Positions 7,931 through 16,285 of a stretch of DNA of 64,000 bases are shown here, in pieces. Within the stretch, counting starts at the first letter, position 1. Every line of letters starts with the position of its first letter. The position numbers and the translations under genes are program-made. The stretch is from DFXE01 sp032054765 (GTDB taxonomy: Bacteria; Bacteroidota; Bacteroidia; Bacteroidales; Tannerellaceae): positions 62,001 to 126,000 of the forward strand of contig DAMBSC010000012.1 in NCBI GenBank assembly GCA_032054765.1. Direction: 5' to 3'. The notes beneath the pieces are model-generated. The model was not told the origin of the DNA, made no database searches, and saw only the letters and a list, made by a program, of their open reading frames with translations.

Positions 7931-8779
7931 TCACTTATCCAGTTTCAACCTGTCTTCAAAAGTAGCGACAACTTTTTCCTTTGCGTAAGTAGCCGGCTCG
8001 GGTTGATACCCCAACATTTCGCGTGCTTTGGAAATGTCAATGTAATCCACATCACCATCAACAATGCTGAAAGCCTCGTACCAGAATTCCTTCGGGCTAT
8101 CAACAGCCAGCCTTGTAGCCTGCAATACATTCGGAATACTTACGTGAGCACCCAGATTTACATGCTCTGTGGGGCCGTAGCGCAGGGCAATAGTCTGCAT
8201 CTTTTTGTTCAGGCCGTACCATGCCACCATCTGCTCCGCCATCACTTTGCTGGTATGATACGAAAGATCTATGTCACGGCAGCTCAGTTCATCGGCTTTC
8301 AGATATTGAGATACGAACTTTTGATCCTCGGTGATGGGATATGAGAATGGAATACCGCCTTCAATACCATATACCGTGGTAGAACTGGCATAAACTACTC
8401 TTTTGACGCCGTTTTCCTCAGCAGCTTTCAGTACGTTGAGCGTTCCCATTACATTCGTCTGCATATAGTCGTTATAACTTTTACCGGGAACGGGCGCTGG
8501 TATTGCTGCCTCGTGTACAACGATTTCGCAACCCCTCATGCGTTCTTTCAACTTATCGTAATCCAGAATATCGTCACCGTCTTTCAGGTCGTAGCCTACT
8601 ATTTCATACCTCTCGGCGAATGCCTTCACAAAGTGTCCGCCTATGAATCCTTTGTGACCTGTTACCATTATTTTCATTTTCTCTCCGTTGTTTGAATGAA
8701 TGTTGTTTTGACTAAATGTGATGCCGGGAAGTAAAGCTAATATCCCAGCTACGAATATTGTTTTCAAAATACTTTTCAT
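7931..8779 (-). CDS. NAD-dependent epimerase/dehydratase, possibly exported
   Basis: 282 aa from ATG 8779, or 248 aa from ATG 8677. The enzyme domain begins MKIMVTGHKGFIGG (Rossmann GxxGxxG) and has 'ASSTTVYG' and a YHTSK catalytic pair, all typical of extended SDR sugar-nucleotide or aldehyde epimerases. Upstream and in frame is a convincing signal peptide: MKSILKTIFVAGILALLPGITFSQ. Either the protein is exported, which is odd for an NAD enzyme, or the leader is an in-frame relic. It is the last gene of a three-gene minus-strand run (AKR, lipoprotein, epimerase). Confidence 0.88.
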   Translation of the reverse strand: MKSILKTIFVAGILALLPGITFSQNNIHSNNGEKMKIMVTGHKGFIGGHFVKAFAERYEIVGYDLKDGDDILDYDKLKERMRGCEIVVHEAAIPAPVPGKSYNDYMQTNVMGTLNVLKAAEENGVKRVVYASSTTVYGIEGGIPFSYPITEDQKFVSQYLKADELSCRDIDLSYHTSKVMAEQMVAWYGLNKKMQTIALRYGPTEHVNLGAHVSIPNVLQATRLAVDSPKEFWYEAFSIVDGDVDYIDISKAREMLGYQPEPATYAKEKVVATFEDRLKLDK

Positions 8780-8811
8780 CTATCTTGTTTTAAGATATTA
8801 ATAATTGCTTT

Positions 8812-9558
8812 TTAAATCCCCATCCGGAAATCTGATACGCTTTTTTGTTCAAGGATAAACTCTTCAAACACACTGCTGCTGCCTTTATCCTGTGGACATT
8901 GCGCACTGAATCCCATCCATATTTTTGCCGGATAGTTATTCTGATATACACGTACCATTTGCCAGTTTTTATTATCCAGCGAATAATAAGAAGCAATTGT
9001 CCGCGTATCCGAGGATATCTTCATATATACAAAAGGATTCCCGATCACATCATGGTTATTATCGTCCGAAGTACCTATTGTACGAACGGTAACTACACGG
9101 TGCTTTCCCCTTTCGTCCTGCTCAAAGCAAAGTTTCTGCCAGAAATTATCATTCACATAAATATAAAGCACCCCTGCATTATATAACCCTGTTTGAGTGA
9201 ATTCGGGAGTAACTTTTGCAGTAAAAGTAAAAGGCTTCGTATTATCTACTTCCGATAAAAGTATAGGAGCCGTTCTATTCGACAGTTTATCGTCAGGATC
9301 GGCAAAATAATCAGTTTTCTCGCCCGTTGTAAACAACACCCTGTTACCGTCCTCAACGGTAATAAGCGAAGCGGCATTGTTAACCGACTTTGTAAAATGA
9401 ATGCCATTGATAGTGACATCACAGGGTATGCCGCTAACACGTGCAGAATCAGTATTCATTATTTGGGTTGATTCCTGAGATGTTGTATTATTATTTCCAC
9501 AGCTATTGAAAAGTATAGCGACCATTGAGATAAGAAATATTATTTTTTTCATCTTCAT
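8812..9558 (-). CDS. DUF1349-type lipoprotein
   Basis: 248 aa from ATG 9558. Longer in-frame starts overlap the upstream reductase gene and precede the signal sequence, so I reject them. The N-terminus is a lipoprotein signal (MKMKKIIFLISMVAILFNSC, lipobox ending in Cys). The rest is a concanavalin-like beta-sandwich of the DUF1349 type: 'KPFTFTAKVTPEFTQTGLYNAGVLYIYVNDNFW', 'YYSLDNKNWQMVRV', 'IWMGFSAQCP'. DUF1349 proteins are thought to bind carbohydrates or to be regulatory companions of enzymes. It starts 5 bp after the AKR stop codon, so the two genes are probably translationally coupled. Confidence 0.85.
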   Translation of the reverse strand: MKMKKIIFLISMVAILFNSCGNNNTTSQESTQIMNTDSARVSGIPCDVTINGIHFTKSVNNAASLITVEDGNRVLFTTGEKTDYFADPDDKLSNRTAPILLSEVDNTKPFTFTAKVTPEFTQTGLYNAGVLYIYVNDNFWQKLCFEQDERGKHRVVTVRTIGTSDDNNHDVIGNPFVYMKISSDTRTIASYYSLDNKNWQMVRVYQNNYPAKIWMGFSAQCPQDKGSSSVFEEFILEQKSVSDFRMGI

Positions 9559-9563
9559 TTCAA

Positions 9564-10595
9564 TTAAATATATAACTGCGAACTCAACCACGGCTTCTCG
9601 TCCTGATGCCAGTACGGATACGTCTTCGGCGTTTTGCTTGCATCTTCCAGACGTTTCACCTGCTCTTCTGACAGATTCCAACCGACAGCCCCTAAGTTTT
9701 GTTTCAGTTGTTCTTCATTGCTTGCCCCGATCACCAGGCTGCAAACTGTCGGGCGTTGCAGCAACCAGTTCAATGCAACCTGTGCTACTGTTTTTCCAGT
9801 TTCAGCGGCAATTTCATCGAGCACATCCATAATGTTATATAATCTTTCGTATGACATGACTTCATCGGGAACGGGAGAGCCTCCACGGGCTACCCTGCCG
9901 TCCTGGGGTATCGGATTGTTCCTGCGGTAACGTCCGCCGAGTCTTCCGGCTGCCAACGGGCTCCAGATAAATGTACCCACTTGCTGGTCGATACCCAGGG
10001 TCATTAATTCCCATTCGAATTCACGGTTTAGCAGGGAATAGTATGCCTGATGGGCAACATACCGGCTCCAACCATATCTCTCGGATACGGAAAGCGATTT
10101 CATCAGATGCCAGCCTGCAAAGTTTGAACAGCCGATGTAACGTATCTTACCGCTGCTGACTAAATCATTCAAAGCACGGAGGGTTTCTTCCACAGGTGTA
10201 TTGGCATCGAAGCCGTGCATATAATACAAGTCGATATGGTCGGTATTCAGCCGTTTCAGGCTGGCTTCGCAGGCATTGATGATGTGCAGGCGCGAGCTGC
10301 CCATATCGTTACGGTTTTCGCTCATTGGGAAAGTTGCTTTTGTGGATATAAGCAACTGATTCCGTTTACCACTGATTGCTTTTCCCAGTATTTCTTCCGA
10401 AACCCCGATAGAATATATATCGGCCGTATCGAACATATTGAGTCCGGCATCCAGGCATATATCCACCATGCGGGTTGCCTGGGTTACATCGGTATTACCC
10501 CAACCCTCAAAACCATTTGTTCCGCCAAACGTTCCTGTTCCCAGTGTCAAAGCCGGAACAAACAGTCCCGAACCACTTACTTTTCTGTATTCCAT
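9564..10595 (-). CDS. Aldo/keto reductase
   Basis: 343 aa. TIM-barrel AKR with the full catalytic tetrad: Asp56, Tyr61 (DTADIYS), Lys86 (ISTKATF) and His127 (YYMHGFD). The NADP-binding 'VIGASNEEQLKQNL' motif is near the C-terminus, and the protein shows the long 'SPLAAGRLGGRYRRNNPIPQ' loop of the AKR family close to YajO/YdjG/Tas. It is first gene of the run AKR, lipoprotein, epimerase. A divergent AraC gene starts at 10780 and the intergenic region carries a -7 box for each direction. Confidence 0.94.
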   Translation of the reverse strand: MEYRKVSGSGLFVPALTLGTGTFGGTNGFEGWGNTDVTQATRMVDICLDAGLNMFDTADIYSIGVSEEILGKAISGKRNQLLISTKATFPMSENRNDMGSSRLHIINACEASLKRLNTDHIDLYYMHGFDANTPVEETLRALNDLVSSGKIRYIGCSNFAGWHLMKSLSVSERYGWSRYVAHQAYYSLLNREFEWELMTLGIDQQVGTFIWSPLAAGRLGGRYRRNNPIPQDGRVARGGSPVPDEVMSYERLYNIMDVLDEIAAETGKTVAQVALNWLLQRPTVCSLVIGASNEEQLKQNLGAVGWNLSEEQVKRLEDASKTPKTYPYWHQDEKPWLSSQLYI

Positions 10596-10695
10596 AATTC
10601 TTTACTTTATATTTGTTATTAATTATATTCAATGTATAAACAGCTGTTTGCCGTTATGAGTTTTATGTCCGGAAATCTCCGAAAAACCGATATTA

Positions 10696-10703
10696 CAAAA
10701 TTA
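10696..10703 (-). promoter_or_regulatory. -7 box for the AKR operon
   Basis: TAATTTTG on the minus strand matches TAnnTTTG, about 100 bp upstream of the AKR start. This implies a 5' leader of about 90 nt. There is no good TTTG element at 19 bp, suggesting activator dependence. Confidence 0.4.
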
Positions 10704-10751
10704 GGGTAACTATTTCTAATAAAACTCTATTTTATTTGCAGTGTACTTTCT

Positions 10752-10759
10752 TATCTTTG
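10752..10759 (+). promoter_or_regulatory. -7 box for the AraC gene at 10780
   Basis: TATCTTTG, an exact TAnnTTTG match. It lies inside the longest open frame (GTG at 10741), so the real start must be downstream, at ATG 10780. Confidence 0.55.
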
Positions 10760-10779
10760 CATTAATATTTATTATCATT

Positions 10780-11649
10780 ATGGCTGTTTTAGAACGAAAG
10801 ATTATCCATAAGATGACTACCCTGTGTAGCCATGTGCCCTATCCCCAATTTGTTTTGCCCCGGCATAAGCATGCGGAGTTTGAAATAATGCTTTTCAATC
10901 AGGGAAGCGGGAAACAGTTTGTAGGCGAGGGGGTTGCTGATTACCGGGAGGGCGATATCGCACTGATAGGGAGTAATGTTCCGCATCTTCATTTGTGTAA
11001 TTCAAAGTTGAAGAATTCGCCCGAAATGGAAATAAGCGGCGGCGATACGCTGCAATTTTTACCGGATATTCTGCCTTTGAATATGGCGAACCTCCCGGAT
11101 TACCGCGAAATCCATGAATTGCTGCGTAAGAGCCAGTACGGTATAAGGTTTTATGACAGGGAGCTTTATAATGAAATGAAGCAGATGATCGAGGACATCA
11201 ACGGTCTTGAATTTACAGCACGGTTAATCCATTTATTGCGTATTCTGGAGAAACTTTCACAGTGCAAAAAAACAAAACTGCTTTCGGATACGGCTTATAA
11301 TAGTTCGAATAGAATAGATGAGGCAAACGAACCGATTAATAAGGTGTATGCTTACCTGTTCAACCATTTTAAAGACAAAGTTGTACTACAGGAAATTGCC
11401 GGGTATGTCAACCAGAACCCCTCGGCGCTTTGCCGCTCGTTCAAACAAAAAACAGATAAAAGTATCTTTCAGTGCCTTGCCGAAATCCGGATAGAACACG
11501 CCTGCAAGCTGCTTTCATATTCCAATCTTACAGTATCACAGATTGCCTATGAGTCCGGTTATAATAATATCCCTTATTTCATCAAGCAGTTTCATGCAGT
11601 AACGGGGAGGAATCCGAAGGAATACAGGGAGCAGATCAATTCCGACTAG
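10780..11649 (+). CDS. AraC-family transcriptional regulator
   Basis: 289 aa from ATG 10780 (a GTG at 10741 lies upstream of the promoter box). The N-terminal cupin starts 'FVLPRHKHAEFEIMLFNQGSG' with the usual H-x-H-x-E-like sensor strand. The C-terminal AraC HTH reads 'VVLQEIAGYVNQNPSALCRSFKQKT' and 'LTVSQIAYESGYNNIPYFIKQFHAVTGRNPKEYR'. The sensor type resembles sugar- or small-metabolite-responsive regulators. It is divergent from the AKR-lipoprotein-epimerase operon and is the obvious candidate regulator of it. Confidence 0.93.
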   Translation: MAVLERKIIHKMTTLCSHVPYPQFVLPRHKHAEFEIMLFNQGSGKQFVGEGVADYREGDIALIGSNVPHLHLCNSKLKNSPEMEISGGDTLQFLPDILPLNMANLPDYREIHELLRKSQYGIRFYDRELYNEMKQMIEDINGLEFTARLIHLLRILEKLSQCKKTKLLSDTAYNSSNRIDEANEPINKVYAYLFNHFKDKVVLQEIAGYVNQNPSALCRSFKQKTDKSIFQCLAEIRIEHACKLLSYSNLTVSQIAYESGYNNIPYFIKQFHAVTGRNPKEYREQINSD

Positions 11650-11699
11650 AGTATATTTTTAATGGAAGACCCAAAAGTCAATACACTCTTTGACAAAGT

Positions 11700-11885
11700 T
11701 ACAGATTGTAAGCCCGAAGGGCTTGAATGTGAATAACCGCGGGTGAAACCCGTGGTAGAATGCAACCACACTCTATGAACCCCGAAGCGGGTTCAACTTA
11801 CCCCGGGTTACAACCCGGGGTTATTCACATTTCACCCCTACCAGGGTAACAACTCCCAAAAGCGTATGTCTTTTGGGGTGAAATT
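11700..11885. repeat. Family-B interspersed palindromic element
   Basis: The outer arms aatgtgaataacc (about 11728) and ggttattcacatt (about 11818) are inverted copies. Between them are three small hairpins, ccgcgggtgaaacccgtgg, gaaccccgaagcgggttc and ccccgggttacaacccgggg. The element lies between the converging AraC (11649) and EamA (11890) genes and may act as a terminator. Confidence 0.7.
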
Positions 11886-11889
11886 ATTA

Positions 11890-12783
11890 TCAGCCTTTCC
11901 TTGATTTCACCGATTTATAATAATTCATCGCCGATATAGCCGCAAGCATAACCACTATCCCCGCTGTTTGCAAAGGACTGATATGTTCACCTAAGACTAC
12001 ACTTGCACACAATACGGCAACCGGAAGCTCCACAGTCATCAGAATAGAACTGATACCCGCCCCTATTTTGGGGATACCCGCAGCGAATAAAGCGGTCGGA
12101 ATGGTTGTCCCGATTACGGCAAGGAAGACAGCCCAAAGCAGAAATTCTCCCCCGAAATGGTTTTCAGATACAATTGTCCGGCTGTTTATCAAAAAGATAG
12201 TAATGGCTGACCCTACCATGATAACCGTACTTTTCGATTGCCAGCGCACACCCTTACCCGTTCTTCCGTTAGCTACAATATAAACGGCATAGGTTAATGA
12301 TGAAAACAGTGCGAGCAAAATACCCTTTAAGGAAAACGATGCAGCTTCCGCCTCTAAAAGATTTCCTGCCATCACCGTACCGATAAGGATAAAGGAAACC
12401 GTCAGCAATTCCAGTCGGGACGGTTTTTTAGAAAATATGATCCATTCCAGCAAAAGGCTGAACCATGTAAATTGCATCAATATAACGATAGCCAGCGAAG
12501 CGGAAATATAGCTTACCGACTGGTAATAGAGGAAATTCGTCAACCCGATAGCACTTCCCGTCAGGATTAACGGTAATACATCCCTGCGGGTTAGTTTCCC
12601 TTTGACGTTCTTCCTCGTAAAAATGGCACACACACCCAGAAACAGGGCTGCCAGTGCTGCTTGCGAAAAGGATATTTCCGCGGCATTATAGCCCCACGAA
12701 TAAGATAGCTTTACGAATGACGACATTGTGCCATACATGATCCCTCCAAGAAGAACCATGAATATATACTTCATATTTTTCAT
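11890..12783 (-). CDS. EamA/DMT-family transporter
   Basis: 297 aa, about ten hydrophobic segments in two EamA repeats (residues about 5-137 and 150-290). The N-terminal half opens 'FMVLLGGIMYGTMSSFVKLSYSWGYNAAEISFSQAAL' and the second repeat carries 'SILMTVELPVAVLCASVVLGEHISPLQTAGIVVML', the standard conserved E-P-hydrophobic motif. It is an inner-membrane exporter or permease of small metabolites; the substrate cannot be read from sequence. There is a long 5' region (about 200 nt) with a hairpin (see 12925-12955). Confidence 0.92.
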   Translation of the reverse strand: MKNMKYIFMVLLGGIMYGTMSSFVKLSYSWGYNAAEISFSQAALAALFLGVCAIFTRKNVKGKLTRRDVLPLILTGSAIGLTNFLYYQSVSYISASLAIVILMQFTWFSLLLEWIIFSKKPSRLELLTVSFILIGTVMAGNLLEAEAASFSLKGILLALFSSLTYAVYIVANGRTGKGVRWQSKSTVIMVGSAITIFLINSRTIVSENHFGGEFLLWAVFLAVIGTTIPTALFAAGIPKIGAGISSILMTVELPVAVLCASVVLGEHISPLQTAGIVVMLAAISAMNYYKSVKSRKG

Positions 12784-13003
12784 TTCAAGATTGTTTTTTA
12801 AGTAATATAACTATGTGAATACCTTATACAGGCTAAACAACCTTGAATGCAATTATCAATGTACACGAAAATACACCCTTAAGGGACTAAGGGCAATATG
12901 AGTTAACAGATATTCCGGTTATTCAGCCTCAGGCTACCGGAGGAGGTGTGTTACAGGAAAAATGGTTATACATCTGAATTAATGATTTTATCGGGCAAAG
13001 ATA
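12784..13003 (-). promoter_or_regulatory. EamA promoter and long structured leader
   Basis: TATCTTTG on the minus strand at 12996-13003 is a perfect -7 box about 213 bp upstream of the EamA start. The predicted leader contains a strong hairpin: CCGGT...AGCCTGAGGCT...ACCGG, nested at about 12925-12951. It could be a cis-regulatory RNA, but I recognise no known riboswitch class. Confidence 0.4.
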
Positions 13004-13052
13004 GCAAAAAAAAGGAATAGCAAGCGTCCTTACCTATGGAGGGCACTCTGAC

Positions 13053-13091
13053 CCTCCCACGAAACAAACTTTGAGCCTCTTACGAAACAAT
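13053..13091. repeat. Two-copy short repeat before the epimerase gene
   Basis: CCTCCCACGAAACAA and CCTCTTACGAAACAA begin about 23 nt apart (cores acgaaacaa at 13059 and 13082). The spacing matches the 22-nt-period arrays elsewhere in the window. Confidence 0.45.
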
Positions 13092-13143
13092 ACATTGCAT
13101 TTCTTTGTTGAACTTTGCAGAGTAATTAAAAGCAAAGGAGATA

Positions 13144-14004
13144 ATGAAAATATTAGTAACAGGCGCAACAGGTAAAGTAGGAAGCCGCCTTGTGCCCCGT
13201 CTTTTGGCAAAAGGATTAGATATCCGCATCTTAGTACGTGACGAATCGAAAGTACAACACTTAAAAGAGCTCGGAGCCGAAGTGGTTACAGGTGATGTAA
13301 ACAACCCTGAGACTCTTCCTCCTGCAGTAAAAGGTGTAGATACAATCATTCATGTAGCCGGCTATTTCCGCAATATGCAGGACACGGAGGGCATTATGAG
13401 AACAAACTACAATGGTACGATGTCACTCGCCGATGCAGCAGTCGGGGCGGGAGTAAAACGTTTTATATTCTCCGGCACCAGCCTTGTATATGGTCATGAT
13501 TTACCCCATCCCGCCGATGAAAACGATCCGTGCAGTATAGAGACGTCACCTGCCTATCCCGCAAGCAAGCTCAAAGCCGAAAAAGAATTGTTGGAGATGA
13601 ATGCAGCAGGCAAATTGGATGTCAGAATCGTGCGGTTCGGGTTTGTTTATGGTGACGGTGACGATCATCTACCTGCTTATCCCTCTCTTTTCCCGTTTTT
13701 CAAGGCACATCCCGGTGCCCGCACGCATCTGCTTCATCACCTGGACGTTGCGCAAGCTATTTTTCTTTTACTCCATACCGAGGGGATAAACGGTGAAATC
13801 TTCAATCTTGGCGATGACGCTGCTGTAACTTATTATGAGATAGCCAAAGTGCTGGGACAACAGGATACGGCATTTAATTATTCTTATAATTTGCCGGGTA
13901 ACCCGTTCGACTCTGTGATGGATACTACGAAAATCCGCAAAAAATTAGGATTCCGTCCGCTTGTGCCGACACTCTATCAGGCAATAGATATGGATATACT
14001 TTAG
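13144..14004 (+). CDS. NAD(P)-dependent epimerase/dehydratase family protein
   Basis: 286 aa atypical/extended SDR. N-terminal MKILVTGATGKVGSR gives the TGATGKVG cofactor loop (6-13), followed by 'DVNNPETL', 'FSGTSLVYG' and the Tyr138-x3-Lys142 pair (AYPASK). It resembles NAD-dependent sugar epimerases or dihydroflavonol-reductase-like enzymes; the substrate is unknown. A strong purine-rich ribosome site (aaaggag) precedes ATG 13144. It is followed by AraC at 14020 and a methyltransferase at 14871 in one direction, spaced 15 and 11 bp apart: probable operon. Confidence 0.92.
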   Translation: MKILVTGATGKVGSRLVPRLLAKGLDIRILVRDESKVQHLKELGAEVVTGDVNNPETLPPAVKGVDTIIHVAGYFRNMQDTEGIMRTNYNGTMSLADAAVGAGVKRFIFSGTSLVYGHDLPHPADENDPCSIETSPAYPASKLKAEKELLEMNAAGKLDVRIVRFGFVYGDGDDHLPAYPSLFPFFKAHPGARTHLLHHLDVAQAIFLLLHTEGINGEIFNLGDDAAVTYYEIAKVLGQQDTAFNYSYNLPGNPFDSVMDTTKIRKKLGFRPLVPTLYQAIDMDIL

Positions 14005-14012
14005 TATCTTTG
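14005..14012 (+). promoter_or_regulatory. Internal -7 box before the AraC gene at 14020
   Basis: TATCTTTG begins immediately after the epimerase stop codon and only 8 bp before the AraC start. If used, it would give a nearly leaderless AraC transcript in addition to the operon transcript. Confidence 0.35.
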
Positions 14013-14019
14013 CCCCAAT

Positions 14020-14859
14020 ATGGATAACCATACCAATATCACCCAGGGCAATCCGAAAGGGATTGAGTTTATTGAGTCCACAAAGCTGCTTTGCGACGGT
14101 GAGCATTATTTGCCCTACCATTGCTTTAGCTATATCATGTCGGGAACCCTCACCCTTTCCGACGGGACGGGCACTCAAACCTTTCGGAAAGGTGATTTTA
14201 TGTTCGGTGCGGGAAACCGGTTGGTGAAAGTCAGGAAAGCTCCCGAGCCGGATGGTCTTTACAAAGCGGTTGTCGTAGTGCTGGATGAAGAGATGTTGCA
14301 AACTTACTGTAAAGATTATGGGCTAAAGGAAAGAACCGTCATTATGGGAAAAAACGCTTTCCCGTTGCAACCTACTGCTCTTCTTAAAAACTACTTCGAT
14401 TCTCTTTTTCCTTATTTCGATAAGAAACTGCCTGAAAACCTGGTTTCATTAAAGAGAAATGAGGCTGTCATGCTTCTGATTAATGAAAATCCTAAACTGT
14501 CGGATATTCTTTTTAATTTCTCCGCTCCGGGTAAAATCAATCTGGAAGAATTTATGAACCAAAATTTCCGATACAATACCCAAATGAAAAGGTATGCTTA
14601 TCTTACCGGAAGGAGCCTGGCTACTTTTAAACGCGATTTTCAGAAGACATTCAATACAACTCCTAACCGTTGGTTGCAACAAAAGAGGCTGGATGAAGCT
14701 TATTATCTGATTAAAGAAAAAGGGCAGAAACCGTCGGAAGTATATCTGGAAGTGGGATTTGAGACGTTGTCTCATTTCTCAGACTCTTTTAAGAAAAAGT
14801 TTGGTATGTCGCCGTCGATGGTAAGGCAACATTCCAACGATTATGTGTTTAAAATATAA
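14020..14859 (+). CDS. AraC-family transcriptional regulator (subfamily 2)
   Basis: 279 aa. A sensor of about 110 residues ('GEHYLPYHCFSYIMSGTLTLSDG') is followed by a helical linker and a C-terminal AraC HTH pair ('MKRYAYLTGRSLATFKRDFQKTFN', 'PSEVYLEVGFETLSHFSDSFKKKFG'). It is a close paralog of the 4931-5737 regulator; both sit next to an SDR-type gene. It lies inside an apparent epimerase-AraC-methyltransferase operon and likely regulates it. Confidence 0.93.
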   Translation: MDNHTNITQGNPKGIEFIESTKLLCDGEHYLPYHCFSYIMSGTLTLSDGTGTQTFRKGDFMFGAGNRLVKVRKAPEPDGLYKAVVVVLDEEMLQTYCKDYGLKERTVIMGKNAFPLQPTALLKNYFDSLFPYFDKKLPENLVSLKRNEAVMLLINENPKLSDILFNFSAPGKINLEEFMNQNFRYNTQMKRYAYLTGRSLATFKRDFQKTFNTTPNRWLQQKRLDEAYYLIKEKGQKPSEVYLEVGFETLSHFSDSFKKKFGMSPSMVRQHSNDYVFKI

Positions 14860-14870
14860 TTTAGAAAAAA

Positions 14871-15578
14871 ATGGAAAAAGATAAAGTAAAAGAGATTTTC
14901 GATAATTCGGCAGCGACTTACGACAAAACATGGGAAAAACTCGCTCCCGTTAATGACTCGCTGCACCTGCTAATGGGATCAATCCTTACGGAACTACCTG
15001 TAAATGCGAAAATACTTTGTGTAGGAGCAGGAACAGGAGCCGAAATCATTTTCATGGCTAAAAAATTTCCAAAATGGACATTTACTGCTATCGACCCCTC
15101 CGCCGCCATGCTCGAAGTTTGTCGCAGAAGACTTCGTGAACTAGGATTCGAAAACCGTTGCGAGTTCCATCCCGATTATCTCGAAAACCTTTCGTTGCCA
15201 AACGATTACGATGCAGCAACCTCTATCCTGGTATCACAATTTATAAATGATAAGGAAGCCCGTATCGGTTTTTTCAGAAATATTGCTGCACAACTGAAGC
15301 CGGGAGGAACACTTATAAATGCCGACCTTTCAGGCGATATAACTTCTTTTGATTATGAACAGCTCGTTAAAATATGGGCGCAAATGATGGCAGACGGAAA
15401 TGTGCAGATGCAAACTGTAGAAAACATACGGCAAACCCACAAAAACGGAATATCTTTTCTGCCGCCTCAAGAGGTAGCAGGTATCCTCCAATCTGCCGGA
15501 TTCGATAAACCTACGCATTTCTACCAAATGGCTTTTATTCATGGTTGGGTAAGCAGGAAAGGCGATGAGGGGCATTAA
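14871..15578 (+). CDS. Class I SAM-dependent methyltransferase
   Basis: 235 aa. The Rossmann methyltransferase motif I is 'ILCVGAGTGAEI' (about 44-55), motif II 'FTAIDPSAAMLEVCRRRL', and the acidic post-II region 'DAATSILVSQFI' is visible. It looks like a small-molecule methyltransferase, not a DNA or rRNA enzyme. It is in the same direction as, and 11 bp after, the AraC gene. Downstream is a decayed GNAT. Confidence 0.9.
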   Translation: MEKDKVKEIFDNSAATYDKTWEKLAPVNDSLHLLMGSILTELPVNAKILCVGAGTGAEIIFMAKKFPKWTFTAIDPSAAMLEVCRRRLRELGFENRCEFHPDYLENLSLPNDYDAATSILVSQFINDKEARIGFFRNIAAQLKPGGTLINADLSGDITSFDYEQLVKIWAQMMADGNVQMQTVENIRQTHKNGISFLPPQEVAGILQSAGFDKPTHFYQMAFIHGWVSRKGDEGH

Positions 15579-15580
15579 TT

Positions 15581-15702
15581 CGTAACAAAATCGAATGGGA
15601 TGAATACTGGCGATGGGAGAAACTTTCATGAACGAGCCGATGGCTTTCGAACTGGAAGATAGCCATATCCTTGAAACAATCGAACCTTATTATATGGCAC
15701 GC
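15581..15702 (+). pseudogene. Remnant of an Eis-like GNAT acetyltransferase
   Basis: Two short pieces of Eis-family acetyltransferase survive in different frames. 'NKIEWDEYWRWEK' (15581-15631 frame) is the mid-protein tryptophan-rich block. 'GETFMNEPMAFELEDSHI' followed by 'LETIEPYYMAR' (15613-15702) is the C-terminal block. The roughly 60 residues that normally separate them are missing, so this is an internally deleted relic, not a simple frameshift. Confidence 0.5.
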
Positions 15703-15723
15703 ACAATAATAATCCGGTACTAC

Positions 15724-16086
15724 TTATATGTCTCTGCCTTTTTCAGGCAATCCTTCGACCACTAATTCATAGGATCGCCTGACAAGTTCTTTCAGCTTCT
15801 TATCGGGCACATCGCTGTTGAATGCCACACTTATCCAGTATTTGGGGTTGCCATTGTAAGGTTTACCTATGCCCTCGTACTTCTCCTTGAGTTCGGGTAT
15901 TTTATCAGGGTCGCATTTAATGGTGCAAATGTCGAATGTATTAATATCAAAATAGCAAAACATCTTTTCTCCTACAAAAAAGGTGTGGAACGAATGATTT
16001 TTATTACGGTAAAAACCATCAAACGGGGTACTCTCACTCGCATCTGGGAAGGAGAGGCAGTAGTCCCTGAATTCTTCTATATTCAT
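15724..16086 (-). CDS. MmcQ/YjbR family protein
   Basis: 120 aa. The YjbR/MmcQ ('double-wing' DNA-binding-like) fold is visible throughout: N-terminal 'FRDYCLSFPDASESTPFD', 'KMFCYFDINTFDICTIKCDPDKIPELKEKYEGI' and 'YWISVAFNSDVPDKKLKELVRRSYELV'. The function of the family is not established. It is a stand-alone gene on the minus strand. The remnant GNAT lies immediately downstream and the Fic gene is divergent upstream. Confidence 0.92.
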   Translation of the reverse strand: MNIEEFRDYCLSFPDASESTPFDGFYRNKNHSFHTFFVGEKMFCYFDINTFDICTIKCDPDKIPELKEKYEGIGKPYNGNPKYWISVAFNSDVPDKKLKELVRRSYELVVEGLPEKGRDI

Positions 16087-16238
16087 ATTGAGTTATTTAT
16101 ATCTTATAAAATTGATATTATATCAATTATAAAACACTTACCGTGTCATTTTGTTGGTGGATTGGTGATTATGGTATTTATAGCAGGAGCCACGGTACAT
16201 GCAAAAGTATTTTAAAAAAAGACTCTCCTGATGAGAAG

Positions 16239-16280
16239 TGCGGTGAAAAAATAGTATTTTTACCGCAAATATTGCGGTGA
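16239..16280. promoter_or_regulatory. Triple TGCGGT half-site upstream of fic
   Basis: TGCGGTGAAAAA (16239-16250) is inverted relative to TTTTTACCGCA (16257-16267), and a third half-site TGCGGTGA follows in direct orientation at 16273-16280. The last copy ends 5 bp before the Fic start. The geometry suggests an operator; an RNA hairpin blocking the ribosome site is the alternative. Confidence 0.5.
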
Positions 16281-16285
16281 ATGTT

